A stretch of 64,000 nucleotides of DNA, taken from Ruminococcus flavefaciens AE3010 (lineage in GTDB: Bacteria > Bacillota > Clostridia > Oscillospirales > Ruminococcaceae). The notes below the pieces were generated by a model. That model saw only the letters and a list, made by a program, of their open reading frames with translations. It made no database searches and was not told the DNA's origin. The DNA is taken from positions 457,001 through 521,000 of the forward strand of contig NZ_JAGT01000001.1 of assembly GCF_000526795.1 (NCBI RefSeq), written 5' to 3'. Made by a program: the position numbers and the translations under genes. This document shows, one piece after another, positions 9,078-17,733 of this stretch. Each line of letters starts with the position of its first letter. Position 1 is the stretch's first letter.

Positions 9078-10052
9078 TTATTCCTGAGAAATGATCTCCT
9101 TGTAGAACTCAGATACGTCCTTGCGCTTTTCTTTTGTGTACTGGATAGCTGTTCTTGGGTGCTGGTTGAAGAGACCTGTGAGGAGATACTGGAGATCATA
9201 GCCCCATACAGCACCCTCTTCACGTAGCCTGTCCATATGCTTCTCGATAAACTGGAATACAGGATAAGCATTGTACTTCGGATTTTTCAGGAATCCGAGA
9301 AGAAGCTCCATTGCACAGTTGCCTGCGCCTCTTCCCATTGATGAATATGTAGCGTCGAGCCAGTCTACACCGTCACCAACAGCCTCGATAGTATTTGCGA
9401 ATGCAAGCTGCTGATTGTTATGTGCGTGGATACCGACTTTCTTTCCGTACTTGTCAGCTGCCTCAAGGTAAAGATCGGCAATGCGAGCCAACTGCTCGGG
9501 ATAAAGTGCGCCAAAGCTGTCAACGATATAGAAAACATCAACAGGAGACTGTCCAAGAATGTCAAGAGCTACTTTAAGGTCGCCCTCCTGAGCGTTTGAT
9601 ATAGCCATAATATTACAGCTAACCTCATAGCCCTTCTTCTTTGCGTCCTCGATCATATCAACAGCAGTCGGTATCTGATGGAGATAAGTTGCAACACGGA
9701 TAAGGTCAACAGGGGAGTTCTCACGCTCTACAATGTCCTGCTTATAGTTGCAGCGTCCAACATCAGCCATAATGGCGATCTTTAAGTCCGTGTGGTTTTC
9801 ACCAACTATCGTGCGGATATACTCATCATCGCAGAACTTGCATGGACCGAATTCTTCTACCTTGAACATTTCCTTGTCAGCTCTGTAGCCGAATTCCATA
9901 TAATCAACGCCTGCTTTGATGTTTGCAAGGTAAAGATCCTTGACAAATTCATCTGTAAATCTGAAATTGTTTACAAGTCCGCCGTCACGGAGAGTTGCGT
10001 CTACAACTCTAACATCTGATCTGTAATTCATAAGTTTAGAAATCTCTTTCAT
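9078..10052 (-). CDS. DRE-TIM aldolase (HMG-CoA lyase/4-hydroxy-2-oxovalerate aldolase-like)
   Basis: A 324-residue TIM-barrel metallo-lyase of the HMGL-like family. The metal-site signature DATLRDGG is near the N-terminus, and the HAHNNQ metal-binding loop is near residue 203. Relatives cleave or form C-C bonds of 2-oxo acids (4-hydroxy-2-oxovalerate aldolase, isopropylmalate/homocitrate synthases). The short length without a regulatory domain favours a plain aldolase. No partner acylating aldehyde dehydrogenase is adjacent, so the substrate is unknown. It is a single gene with its own strong promoter and a leader bearing 8-bp tandem repeats. Confidence 0.8.
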   Translation of the reverse strand: MKEISKLMNYRSDVRVVDATLRDGGLVNNFRFTDEFVKDLYLANIKAGVDYMEFGYRADKEMFKVEEFGPCKFCDDEYIRTIVGENHTDLKIAIMADVGRCNYKQDIVERENSPVDLIRVATYLHQIPTAVDMIEDAKKKGYEVSCNIMAISNAQEGDLKVALDILGQSPVDVFYIVDSFGALYPEQLARIADLYLEAADKYGKKVGIHAHNNQQLAFANTIEAVGDGVDWLDATYSSMGRGAGNCAMELLLGFLKNPKYNAYPVFQFIEKHMDRLREEGAVWGYDLQYLLTGLFNQHPRTAIQYTKEKRKDVSEFYKEIISQE

Positions 10053-10085
10053 TTTTATCCCTCTTTAAAAATTGAACTGTAACAC

Positions 10086-10109
10086 TTTAAGCTTTTGAGC
10101 TTTTAAGCT
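10086..10109 (-). repeat. Three tandem 8-bp repeats in the aldolase leader
   Basis: On the + strand the units are TTTAAGCT, TTTGAGCT and TTTAAGCT, directly adjoining. They lie between the -10 and the ribosome site of the aldolase gene, so they are in its 5' untranslated region. Confidence 0.6.
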
Positions 10110-10133
10110 TTAAAGCGTTGCGTTTCTTTATAT

Positions 10134-10162
10134 AGTATAGCACACAATCAATCCTTTGTCAA
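10134..10162 (-). promoter_or_regulatory. Aldolase promoter
   Basis: Minus-strand TTGACA (10157-10162), 17-base spacer, TATACT (10134-10139). Confidence 0.85.
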
Positions 10163-10208
10163 ATACTTTTTTAAGGTTTAATAGCCGAATTTTTTGTATA
10201 AAATAACA

Positions 10209-10229
10209 ATGGACCTCAAAGAGGTCCAT
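10209..10229 (-). terminator. Terminator after the LUD/CmpB gene pair
   Basis: Nine-base stem ATGGACCTC/GAGGTCCAT with a three-base loop. The minus strand continues into a T-rich stretch. Confidence 0.75.
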
Positions 10230-10233
10230 GTAA

Positions 10234-11061
10234 TTAATTATTTTTATTGTTTATGTTCCTTTGAAGCTCTTCAAGCTGCTGCTTAAATCCTTTTAGATCA
10301 GAAAAATTCAGCTGAGGGAAAGCCTTTGAGATACGTCTGAGCGTCATGCTGCGTCTTTCGCGGAGTGCTGCATATTTATCTTTAAGCTCGGCAAGCTTTT
10401 CTTTATATTCGGCATTTCGTTCATCAAGCTGTGTTTTCTTATCCATAACGTGTTCGACGCCGGTGAACAGTTTTTCGCCTGTCTTATCAGATATTTTTCG
10501 CATTTCAGCGGATATGCCTTCAAGAAGTACAAGTCTTTGCTTTATGTGTATTATAGCCGCGACTGTTATAATAGTATCGCTGATAAAGCCGATAAGAATA
10601 GCAGAGACCATTATGATCCCAAGTGTATGAGGAATATCGCTGACGATTTTTTCTGTCAGCGGGTGAATGAGCCGAACCGTTACAAGACAGGCCACTCCCC
10701 ATAAAAGTGAGAACTTCAGGCAAATATAACCTTTCAGATTAAATCGTTCTTCGGAATAATCCCACCATTTTTGAGCAAAAATCTTTTCAAGGAGAAAGCC
10801 TGTAATAAGCTCAAGAAAAGTTGTAAGCAGCACTGAGCCAATATATAGTATCACAATGTTTTCCTTGATAGGGTCAAGAGCAAAGCAGACAAGAATCACT
10901 CCGAATCCGTATATAGGACAGTATGGACCGTTCAGAAATCCTCGGTTGATAAATTTACCGTGCTCGACTGCCTGATATACGACTTCCAGACACCAGCCTA
11001 AAAAGGCATATATAACGAAATAGCTTGCTGTATGATATACGGCAAGAGCAGTATCAATCAT
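10234..11061 (-). CDS. CmpB-type putative membrane permease with coiled-coil tail
   Basis: A 275-residue integral membrane protein resembling the Pfam family labelled putative ABC-transporter type IV (CmpB). It carries the early motifs FLGWCLEVVY and NRGFLNGPYCPIYGFG. About five to six hydrophobic helices fill residues 10-170. A charged, coiled-coil-like cytoplasmic segment (about 175-275) contains KLAELKDKYAALRERR. The transported substrate is unknown and no ABC ATPase is adjacent, so the transporter label is weak. The gene starts 3 bases after the LUD gene stop and is surely cotranscribed with it. Confidence 0.75.
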   Translation of the reverse strand: MIDTALAVYHTASYFVIYAFLGWCLEVVYQAVEHGKFINRGFLNGPYCPIYGFGVILVCFALDPIKENIVILYIGSVLLTTFLELITGFLLEKIFAQKWWDYSEERFNLKGYICLKFSLLWGVACLVTVRLIHPLTEKIVSDIPHTLGIIMVSAILIGFISDTIITVAAIIHIKQRLVLLEGISAEMRKISDKTGEKLFTGVEHVMDKKTQLDERNAEYKEKLAELKDKYAALRERRSMTLRRISKAFPQLNFSDLKGFKQQLEELQRNINNKNN

Positions 11062-11064
11062 TGC

Positions 11065-11736
11065 TTAATATCCAAGCTCTTCGCCGACAATTATTACCTT
11101 TATACGACCCTTATGGCGCTGCTGAGCAGATATAAGGTAGTTGCAGCATATTCTGCCGTCACCGCCGCAGCCGTCGGACATCTGATGGTCTGCCTTTAAG
11201 AGAGAAACACATTCGCCTTTTTCCTTGCAGTAGGTCTCACAGTTAAGACGTACACAGTTAGGCGGAGCAGCCTCACGCTTGACGCGGAGCTCAGCTTCTT
11301 TGAGGTCTCTGACGATCTTATTGTATCCTGCGATGATTATAACTGACTTCGGGCCGAATGCTATTGCGGCGATACGGTTGCTGTTTCCGTCAACATTGTA
11401 GAGAACGCCGTCTTCTGTTATAGCATTGGAGCTTGATATATATACATCGGCAAAAAATGCTTTTCTGTAGATCTCAGCGGCTTCCTCGGGAGTTGCAGCC
11501 TTTGAACGGTCAAGATAGCTGTAGTCTGGGGAGCTGATAAGCTCCTTAATACCGCACTCAGCCATAGATACAGTTCCGCCGTGGGTTATAACGTCGCCTT
11601 TATTTAGAAGCTCCTTAACGATCTTACAGACATCATTTTTTGATTCTGCATAGTAGAACTCCATATTGTTCTTTTTTAGGTTCTCACCGACCTTATTTAT
11701 TCTTTTTTCGAGTATTGCTTTTTTGTTATCGTCCAT
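11065..11736 (-). CDS. LUD-domain protein with Cys-rich C-terminus
   Basis: A 223-residue protein of the LUD (LutC/YkgG-like) family, seen in the opening region and the segments GDVITHGGTVSMAECG and FGPKSVIIIAGYNKIV. LutC is part of lactate oxidation, but stand-alone LUD proteins of clostridia have no proven role. The last 75 residues contain about eight cysteines (CVRLNCETYC, then GEC, DGCGGDGRICC), which suggests a metal or Fe-S site; this is inference. AAAGGAG precedes the ATG. Only 25 bases separate it from the hpf terminator, so it may depend on read-through from hpf. Confidence 0.8.
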   Translation of the reverse strand: MDDNKKAILEKRINKVGENLKKNNMEFYYAESKNDVCKIVKELLNKGDVITHGGTVSMAECGIKELISSPDYSYLDRSKAATPEEAAEIYRKAFFADVYISSSNAITEDGVLYNVDGNSNRIAAIAFGPKSVIIIAGYNKIVRDLKEAELRVKREAAPPNCVRLNCETYCKEKGECVSLLKADHQMSDGCGGDGRICCNYLISAQQRHKGRIKVIIVGEELGY

Positions 11737-11761
11737 AATTAAAAACTCCTTTATAAATTTA

Positions 11762-11787
11762 ATATGCGGGACTTATGTCCCGCATAT
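11762..11787 (-). terminator. Hairpin terminator after hpf
   Basis: Perfect 11-base stem (ATATGCGGGAC and its complement) with a 4-base loop. The T tract is only moderate, so read-through into the LUD gene is plausible. Confidence 0.75.
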
Positions 11788-11802
11788 CATATTGAACATA
11801 TA

Positions 11803-12330
11803 TCAAGCGTTATCAGGTTCGAGAACGGCGTAGTTTCCGTCGTCACGCTTGTAAACAACATTTATATCGCCTGTCTCGGCATTTGTGAACATGAAGAACT
11901 CATGGTCGAGCATGTTCATTTGGAGAATAGCCTCGTCGATATCCATAGGTCTCATCTTGAACTTCTTGTGCTTGATTACCTCATACTCAACAGTTTCGGG
12001 TACAGGGTAAGCAAATGCTTCCTTGAAAGCGGCGTCCTTCAGTTTCTTTTCGACCTTGGTCTTGTTCTTGCGTATCTGTCTGATGATCTTGTCTATTGCA
12101 TCGTCAAGGGCAACGTACTTGTCCTCGGCAGATCTTTCAGCACGGAAAATAATGCTGTTATATTTTACTGTGAGCTCAAGAACTATCTGTGTCTTGATCT
12201 CGGAAATTACAATTTTTGCATCAGCGTCCTCTCCAAAGAATTTTCCCAGACGGGAGTCGATCCTCTTTTCAGCGTACTCTGTGAAGTTGGTTGGAATCTG
12301 CATTTTTTTAGCTGTGATAGTTGTTTTCAT
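11803..12330 (-). CDS. hpf: Long-form ribosome hibernation promoting factor
   Basis: A 175-residue protein with an N-terminal S30AE/RaiA domain (residues 1-100, TEYAEKRIDSRLGKFF) and the C-terminal dimerisation domain of long HPF. The latter includes the conserved KHKKFKMRPMDIDEAILQM and HEFFMFTNAETG. Long HPF pairs two 70S ribosomes into inactive 100S dimers in slow growth. The frame extends 12 codons upstream, but ATG 12330 follows AAAGGAGG at good spacing and matches the family start. Single gene with its own promoter. Confidence 0.95.
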   Translation of the reverse strand: MKTTITAKKMQIPTNFTEYAEKRIDSRLGKFFGEDADAKIVISEIKTQIVLELTVKYNSIIFRAERSAEDKYVALDDAIDKIIRQIRKNKTKVEKKLKDAAFKEAFAYPVPETVEYEVIKHKKFKMRPMDIDEAILQMNMLDHEFFMFTNAETGDINVVYKRDDGNYAVLEPDNA

Positions 12331-12380
12331 ATTGGTCCTCCTTTTTGCTCTGTAAAAACAAAGCATAAGTTTATGGTTAT

Positions 12381-12409
12381 ATTATACCATAAAAGAAATG
12401 GGCTTACAA
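12381..12409 (-). promoter_or_regulatory. hpf promoter
   Basis: Minus-strand TTGTAA (12404-12409), 17-base spacer, extended -10 TGGTATAAT (hexamer 12381-12386). Confidence 0.75.
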
Positions 12410-12471
12410 TAGAATTTTATTAATTTTGTATAAATGCACAAAGAGCTTACCATTATTTGTTTGTTTTGACA

Positions 12472-13830
12472 TCAATAATTGTTTTTTAAATTATCAAGAA
12501 GCACCTGAGCAACTTGTTCAGTGGTAAGATATCCGCTGTCTTTATTCTCGATAAGAATACAAAATGCAATAGGGAATGAAGGATCGTCAACAAAGCCAAC
12601 AAGTAGGGAATTTTCCTTTGCACCTTCATCTACCTGAGCAGTACCGCTCTTGACGCCGACTGTATACCCGTTTATAAGCCATGAATACCTGTCAGCGCCA
12701 TTTGTAAGCATTATCTGTTTGACGGTTGATGCAGTGCTTTCCGAGAAGATCTTCTCGCTGTACTGAGTTTTTGCTTTTTCTTTTTCGTGACCGCTAAGAT
12801 CGGTAACGTGATCGATAAGATAGGGCATGGTCATTTTGCCTGTGCCGTTTGCAATGGCGCTCTGCCACATCATAAGCTGAATAGGACTGACAAGAGTATC
12901 ACCCTGACCTATACAGCCCCACTGTGTGCGGAATTCATATGAGTTCTCAAGAGTAGTGGATGCTGTTTCACATTCTATGCCGTTTATATCGATGTATGTT
13001 GGCGTACCGCCGTTGAGAACATAGCCCATTTTCTCATACTGTTTTTTGACCTTGTCAAGAGGCATATCAGGATCTTCAATAAGCTGAGCAAAGAATGGGT
13101 TGCAGCTGTTTTCAAAGGCTTCCTGAATATTCTGAGTACCATGACCATAGATGTTGTGGCAGTCAATATCGTTGCCTGTTTTATTTGTATATTTTCCATT
13201 GCAGGTGTAGCTCTTGGAGAAAAGCCTTGCGCTGCCCATTATCTCAACAGCAGAAATTACTGTGGAGACTTTCTGTGTTGAACCCGGGACTGTTCCGTAA
13301 AGATTCTTGGAGAGAAGTGTACCTGATTTAAAGCTGCCTAATCCTTCATAGCCCTTTGTAACATCAAGAGAGGGGAGACTTGTGCAAACAAGAATCTCAC
13401 CTGTTTTATAGTTATAAGCTGATACACAGCCCTCCATATAACCATAGGTGTTGTACACAGCGCGGTTGGCATTATGGTCAAGAGTAGTGTAAATTGCAGC
13501 TTTACCGCCGTTTTTTAGTCCCTCTGAGAAGCTGTAGTTGTTCAGCTTCTGCAAATTGCGGGCTACAAGGGTATTATCCATTTGCCCCTTGTCATCACCG
13601 ATTATGTTTCCAACGTCAATGAGATAGTTGTCAGGATAAGAGCCCTGTCCGGTACCGTCAAAGAGAACATCGCCTCTGCGGTCATATACAAATCCGAGCT
13701 GACGTGTATCTGAGTTCATCATATAAAAATCAGCTTCATGGTTAATTTTTAGTACAAGAAATGCCATACCTGCAATAAACAGGAGTATGATAAGACTGAT
13801 AATACGCTGAGTTCTTCTTATGCTTTTCAT
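12472..13830 (-). CDS. Penicillin-binding protein, class B transpeptidase-like
   Basis: D,D-transpeptidase for septal or elongation peptidoglycan cross-linking, anchored by one N-terminal helix (residues about 10-30). The active-site motifs are present: Ser in STQK (after VPG), SCN of the SxN motif (ENSCNPFF), and KSG near the end. At 452 residues it lacks the long dimerisation module of typical FtsI/PBP2 and resembles actinobacterial PbpA. Its ATG overlaps the stop of the FtsW/RodA gene (ATGA), indicating coupled translation with its SEDS partner. Confidence 0.92.
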   Translation of the reverse strand: MKSIRRTQRIISLIILLFIAGMAFLVLKINHEADFYMMNSDTRQLGFVYDRRGDVLFDGTGQGSYPDNYLIDVGNIIGDDKGQMDNTLVARNLQKLNNYSFSEGLKNGGKAAIYTTLDHNANRAVYNTYGYMEGCVSAYNYKTGEILVCTSLPSLDVTKGYEGLGSFKSGTLLSKNLYGTVPGSTQKVSTVISAVEIMGSARLFSKSYTCNGKYTNKTGNDIDCHNIYGHGTQNIQEAFENSCNPFFAQLIEDPDMPLDKVKKQYEKMGYVLNGGTPTYIDINGIECETASTTLENSYEFRTQWGCIGQGDTLVSPIQLMMWQSAIANGTGKMTMPYLIDHVTDLSGHEKEKAKTQYSEKIFSESTASTVKQIMLTNGADRYSWLINGYTVGVKSGTAQVDEGAKENSLLVGFVDDPSFPIAFCILIENKDSGYLTTEQVAQVLLDNLKNNY

Positions 13831-15119
13831 TCCTGCCACCTCCACGTAGGTACGTTATCTTCCTTCTTTTTGTGTTTAGGCTCTTTGAAGGAAGGCGACT
13901 GACCTGCCATAAGCATACCTATCATGAATCCGCTTACCATAAGGGAACTTCCTCCTGCGGAAATAAACGGAATGGTAACGCCCGTAAAGGGGATAATATT
14001 GCAGGAACCGAATATATTGAGAGCCATTTGAACTACGAAAGCAGAACAAACGCAGGCAGAAATGGTTCCGTGATAGTATGAACGAGCAGGATTTACAAGG
14101 GGGACAGATGCCATTACAAGAATTGCAAATATTGCCATAAGAGCAAAGAGAAGTCCCCATTCTTCACTTATAGTGGCAAAAACAATATCGTTTTCATAGG
14201 CAAAAACATTTGAAAGGAAACCGTTTCCGGGACCTACTCCGAACCAGCCGCCCTTAGCAATGGCAATAAGTGCCTGAGACTGCTGATAGCCGTCTCCTGT
14301 CTTATCGCTCCAAATATCGACATGAAGTCTGTGCTGTACATATTCAGGGGCATATTTCAGACCGATCAGAACAAAAAATATAACCAGTGCAATTACACCA
14401 AAGAGCTTCTTCTTTGAAAATTTAGCCTTTGGATAACATATTCTGAGCAGGAAGCCGACTGCGAAAATACTTAAAAAAGTAGGCAGGCTTCCGTAGTCAT
14501 GGGATTTGACCTGTACAAGACAAACAATAGCAGTAAGTGCAAGCAGAGCAATATTTTCGTAAACAACGCTGAATGTCAATATCTTGTGCTTTTTCTGCTG
14601 GTCAGCGATCGATGTAGCGCAGGCAAGAATGAACAGCGGCTTAGCAAATTCAGACGGCTGTATTGCGAAGCTGCCTATTCTTATCCACATATCCTCCGCG
14701 CTGGTAAATATAAGAACTACGAGCATTACAAAGCATACGCCGCCGTAGATAAATGGCTTTTTGTCCTGTAGCAGCTTGTGATTCCTGCAAAGTATATAAC
14801 CTGCTTTGCAGGAGGCGAGACAAACTATGCAGGTAATAAGGTGCTTTAAATCAAATCCGACTTTTCCGAAGCAAGACTGAAAAATAAAACTCATATTAAG
14901 AATGAGTATCAGCAGAAAATCAAGAACATATGAGGTCTGCTTAAAAAACAGGATTATAACAAAATAGGAAATATCCAGTATAAGAACTGCTGCACCTAGA
15001 ACAGCTACGTCTCTTACGTCTGTATAATTACCGTTGAAATATACGTTTACAAGCATTGCGATATGCGCTATCAGCACAAATATACAAGAGAAAACGTATG
15101 CAACAGGGTTAGCGTACAC
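13827..15119 (-). CDS. SEDS-family peptidoglycan polymerase (FtsW/RodA)
   Basis: Polytopic SEDS glycosyltransferase that polymerises lipid II with its cognate class B PBP, encoded next. Hallmarks include SFAIQPSEFAKP, the loop GVGPGNGFLSNVFAYENDIVFATISEEWG, and the late GVTIPFISAGGSS segment. A start at 15218 is possible in frame, but GTG 15119 has AAGGAGG 7 bases upstream and begins just before the first membrane helix, giving 430 residues. It overlaps the end of the FHA gene by 11 bases. Whether it acts in division or elongation cannot be told from sequence. Confidence 0.92.
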   Translation of the reverse strand: MYANPVAYVFSCIFVLIAHIAMLVNVYFNGNYTDVRDVAVLGAAVLILDISYFVIILFFKQTSYVLDFLLILILNMSFIFQSCFGKVGFDLKHLITCIVCLASCKAGYILCRNHKLLQDKKPFIYGGVCFVMLVVLIFTSAEDMWIRIGSFAIQPSEFAKPLFILACATSIADQQKKHKILTFSVVYENIALLALTAIVCLVQVKSHDYGSLPTFLSIFAVGFLLRICYPKAKFSKKKLFGVIALVIFFVLIGLKYAPEYVQHRLHVDIWSDKTGDGYQQSQALIAIAKGGWFGVGPGNGFLSNVFAYENDIVFATISEEWGLLFALMAIFAILVMASVPLVNPARSYYHGTISACVCSAFVVQMALNIFGSCNIIPFTGVTIPFISAGGSSLMVSGFMIGMLMAGQSPSFKEPKHKKKEDNVPTWRWQE

Positions 15120-15528
15120 GTTCTGACCTCCTTGCTCTGAAAATAAGTCGGCGATTGCCAAGTGTAATGAGATCGTTTTCGTGAAGTACAGCCTCACGGA
15201 CCATACTGCCGTTGACAAAGAGTCCTGATTTGGAGCCCATATCGTGTATAGTCCATATACCGTTTGAAACAGTCAGCATTGCATGATACCTTGATACAGA
15301 AAGATCGGGGAGTCTTATATCCGCCGACGCGTGACGCCCGATGAGGACTTCGTCGCAGCCAAGCTCATAAGTAACGCCCTGTTCTGTAAGTACCATATCA
15401 TGTGACAGCTCATGCCATGTCTTTTTTGATGATTTACGTTCACGATAAGCAGTCAGCAGAAGCACGAGAATGCAAATATCAAATGCCGCAGCTGCTGTAA
15501 TACATAAAATCGTATCAAGTGATTCCAA
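15109..15528 (-). CDS. Membrane-anchored FHA-domain protein
   Basis: A 139-residue protein with one N-terminal transmembrane helix (residues about 8-28) followed by a forkhead-associated domain (about 60-135). The FHA signature is GRHASADIRLPDLSVSRYHA then GSKSGLFVNG. FHA domains bind phosphothreonine, so a Ser/Thr kinase is the expected upstream signal; none is in the window. The order FHA, SEDS protein, PBP parallels the actinobacterial fhaB-rodA-pbpA cluster, suggesting phospho-control of wall synthesis (inference). GGAGGG ribosome site. Confidence 0.9.
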   Translation of the reverse strand: MESLDTILCITAAAAFDICILVLLLTAYRERKSSKKTWHELSHDMVLTEQGVTYELGCDEVLIGRHASADIRLPDLSVSRYHAMLTVSNGIWTIHDMGSKSGLFVNGSMVREAVLHENDLITLGNRRLIFRARRSERVR

Positions 15529-15805
15529 AAGAAACCCTCCGTTTCGATAATGCTCTACAATGATTTGAACATTGCGGCGGTTATTGAATATAAGTTTACT
15601 ATACCATATGAGTGAAGCTTATACGGTATAATCGCCCGATTACAGGGAGCAAATCCTTGATTTGCGTATCTGCAAGGGCTTTTGATCAAGTATAATGAAT
15701 GCATTTACATTCATTATATCATATAATTCATTAAACAGCAACAAACAACAAACGAATATTAAAGCTACAATAAAAATCCCGAAGAGCTGCTCTTCGGGAT
15801 ATATT
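15529..15805 (-). other. Intergenic region between ftsH and the FHA gene
   Basis: Holds a TGGTATAGT extended -10 (minus strand, hexamer 15598-15603) as the likely start of the FHA-FtsW-PBP transcript, with only a weak -35. It also holds an 11-base AT-rich perfect dyad (15691-15718) and the ftsH terminator. No gene or RNA seen. Confidence 0.55.
15770..15800 (-). terminator. Terminator at the end of the rnj-ftsH operon
   Basis: Twelve-base perfect stem (ATCCCGAAGAGC and complement), followed on the minus strand by TTTTTA. Confidence 0.85.
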
Positions 15806-17713
15806 TTATATATTGCTGTCGCTTCCATCAAGATCAGCCTTTTCGTATGGAGGGATCTCGTCAGGAATATCGGAAACATCAACTATGAGCTCATTTTTCA
15901 TAAGCTTGTCAAAGTCATCGCCATCTATCTTTTCATATTTCAGAAGATATTTTGCAAGGAGATGCATTTTATCAGCATTTGCTCTGAGTATCTCAAGACA
16001 ATTTGCATACGCCTTGTCAATAATAGCTCTGACTTCTTCGTCGATCTGAGCTGCAACAGCCTCGCTGTAGTTCTTTGTATGACCATAATCCTTACCGAGG
16101 AATACCTCGTCATTATCCGAACCGTATACAACTGTACCAAGCTTGCTTGAGAAGCCGTACTTTGTAACCATTTTTCTTGCGGTAGCAGTTGCACGCTCAA
16201 TGTCGTTTGATGCTCCTGTGCATATGTCATTGGTGAATAATTCCTCAGCACAGCGTCCGCCAAGCAGTGAAATGATATTCTCGAACATTGTTGTCCTTGT
16301 AAGATGCTGATCGTCCGTTTCGGGACGGTATATTGTCATACCTGCAGCCATTCCGCGCTGAATTATAGTAACCTGATGAACCTTATCCTGGGTTTTGAGG
16401 TTATATGAAGCAATTGCATGACCTGCTTCATGATAAGCAGTGATGAAGTTATCACGCGGAGTAACGATCCTTGACTTCTTTTCAGGACCTGCAATGACTT
16501 TCAGAGTAGCTTCCTCAATGTCTGCTTCTGTAATAGAAAGGCGGTCATTTCTTGCAGCAAGGAGAGCAGCCTCGTTAAGAACATTTTCAAGGTCTGCACC
16601 TGTAAATCCTCGTGTAGTTCTTGCAATACGCTTGATGTCAACATCGGGGCCAAGAGGCTTGTTCTTTGAGTGAACGAGAAGTATCTCCTCACGTCCCTTA
16701 ACATCGGGATATCCAACCACGATCTGCCTGTCAAAGCGTCCCGGACGCAGCAGAGCAGGGTCAAGGATATCACGTCTGTTTGTAGCAGCAAGAACGATAA
16801 CGCTGTCGTTGCCTGTAAATCCGTCCATTTCAACAAGGAGCTGGTTAAGAGTCTGCTCACGCTCGTCGTGTCCGCCGCCGAGACCTGCGCCTCTGTGACG
16901 TCCCACCGCATCGATCTCATCGATGAATATTATAGCAGGAGCATGTTTCTTTGCCTGCTCGAAAAGGTCTCTTACACGTGAAGCACCCACACCGACGAAC
17001 ATTTCAACGAAATCGGAACCCGAGATAGGGAAGAACGGGCAGCCTGCCTCGCCTGCAACAGCACGGGCAAGAAGAGTCTTACCTGTACCTGGAGGGCCGA
17101 GCAAAAGAACGCCCTTGGGCACCTTTGCACCAAGCTCTGTATATTTCTTTGGATTTTTTAGATAGTCAACTATCTCGATGAGTTCCTGTTTTTCTTCGTC
17201 AGCACCTGCAACGTCCTTGAAAGTCGCCTTTCTGCCGCTTGCACCGTTTTTCAGGTTTGCTTTGCCGAATGTAGCGTACTTTCCGCCGCCGCCGCCCTGC
17301 TTCATCATGAAGTAGAGTATAGCGATACCGAGAAGAATTGTAAGAATAACAGGTATCAGAGAATAAAGCCAGGTCCTGTCTGTTATCTTGATATAATCCT
17401 GTTCAAGAGGTTTATCGTGATGAGCGTTGTATTCCTTACGATAATCCTTGGTATCCTCAAGAAAGATATTTACATTGGGGACAGTGTAATGTCTTTCCTT
17501 TTCTTCGTCGTTGATAGTGTACGTGAGATCACCTGTACCGAGATCAAGTACATAACTTGATACTTCATAATTATCAAAATAACTGATTATGGTAGTGTAC
17601 TCGGTCCTATCGGTATTTGCATTCAGCTTTGAACTAATAAGAACAAGGCATAATACCGCGATGGTAATAACGATAAGATAGGTAAAAACTCCCTTACTTT
17701 TTTTAGGTGTCAA
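15806..17713 (-). CDS. ftsH: ATP-dependent zinc metalloprotease FtsH
   Basis: Membrane-bound AAA+ protease for quality control of membrane and regulatory proteins. The 635-residue product has two membrane helices (about 10-30 and 110-130) flanking an extracytoplasmic domain. A Gly-rich linker follows, then Walker A GPPGTGKT, Walker B FIDEID, and the second region of homology [20 protein letters not shown]. The zinc site is HEAGH (about 435). The start is TTG, with GGAGAGGA just upstream. It ends an operon downstream of tilS. The hprT gene often found between tilS and ftsH in Bacillus is missing here. Confidence 0.97.
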   Translation of the reverse strand: MTPKKSKGVFTYLIVITIAVLCLVLISSKLNANTDRTEYTTIISYFDNYEVSSYVLDLGTGDLTYTINDEEKERHYTVPNVNIFLEDTKDYRKEYNAHHDKPLEQDYIKITDRTWLYSLIPVILTILLGIAILYFMMKQGGGGGKYATFGKANLKNGASGRKATFKDVAGADEEKQELIEIVDYLKNPKKYTELGAKVPKGVLLLGPPGTGKTLLARAVAGEAGCPFFPISGSDFVEMFVGVGASRVRDLFEQAKKHAPAIIFIDEIDAVGRHRGAGLGGGHDEREQTLNQLLVEMDGFTGNDSVIVLAATNRRDILDPALLRPGRFDRQIVVGYPDVKGREEILLVHSKNKPLGPDVDIKRIARTTRGFTGADLENVLNEAALLAARNDRLSITEADIEEATLKVIAGPEKKSRIVTPRDNFITAYHEAGHAIASYNLKTQDKVHQVTIIQRGMAAGMTIYRPETDDQHLTRTTMFENIISLLGGRCAEELFTNDICTGASNDIERATATARKMVTKYGFSSKLGTVVYGSDNDEVFLGKDYGHTKNYSEAVAAQIDEEVRAIIDKAYANCLEILRANADKMHLLAKYLLKYEKIDGDDFDKLMKNELIVDVSDIPDEIPPYEKADLDGSDSNI

Positions 17714-17733
17714 ATTATCCTCTCCATTCTTTA

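Noticed and set aside
11764..12423. 219-residue + strand frame across hpf
   Set aside because: Reverse complement of hpf plus its terminator; Leu/Cys-rich shadow translation with no domain.
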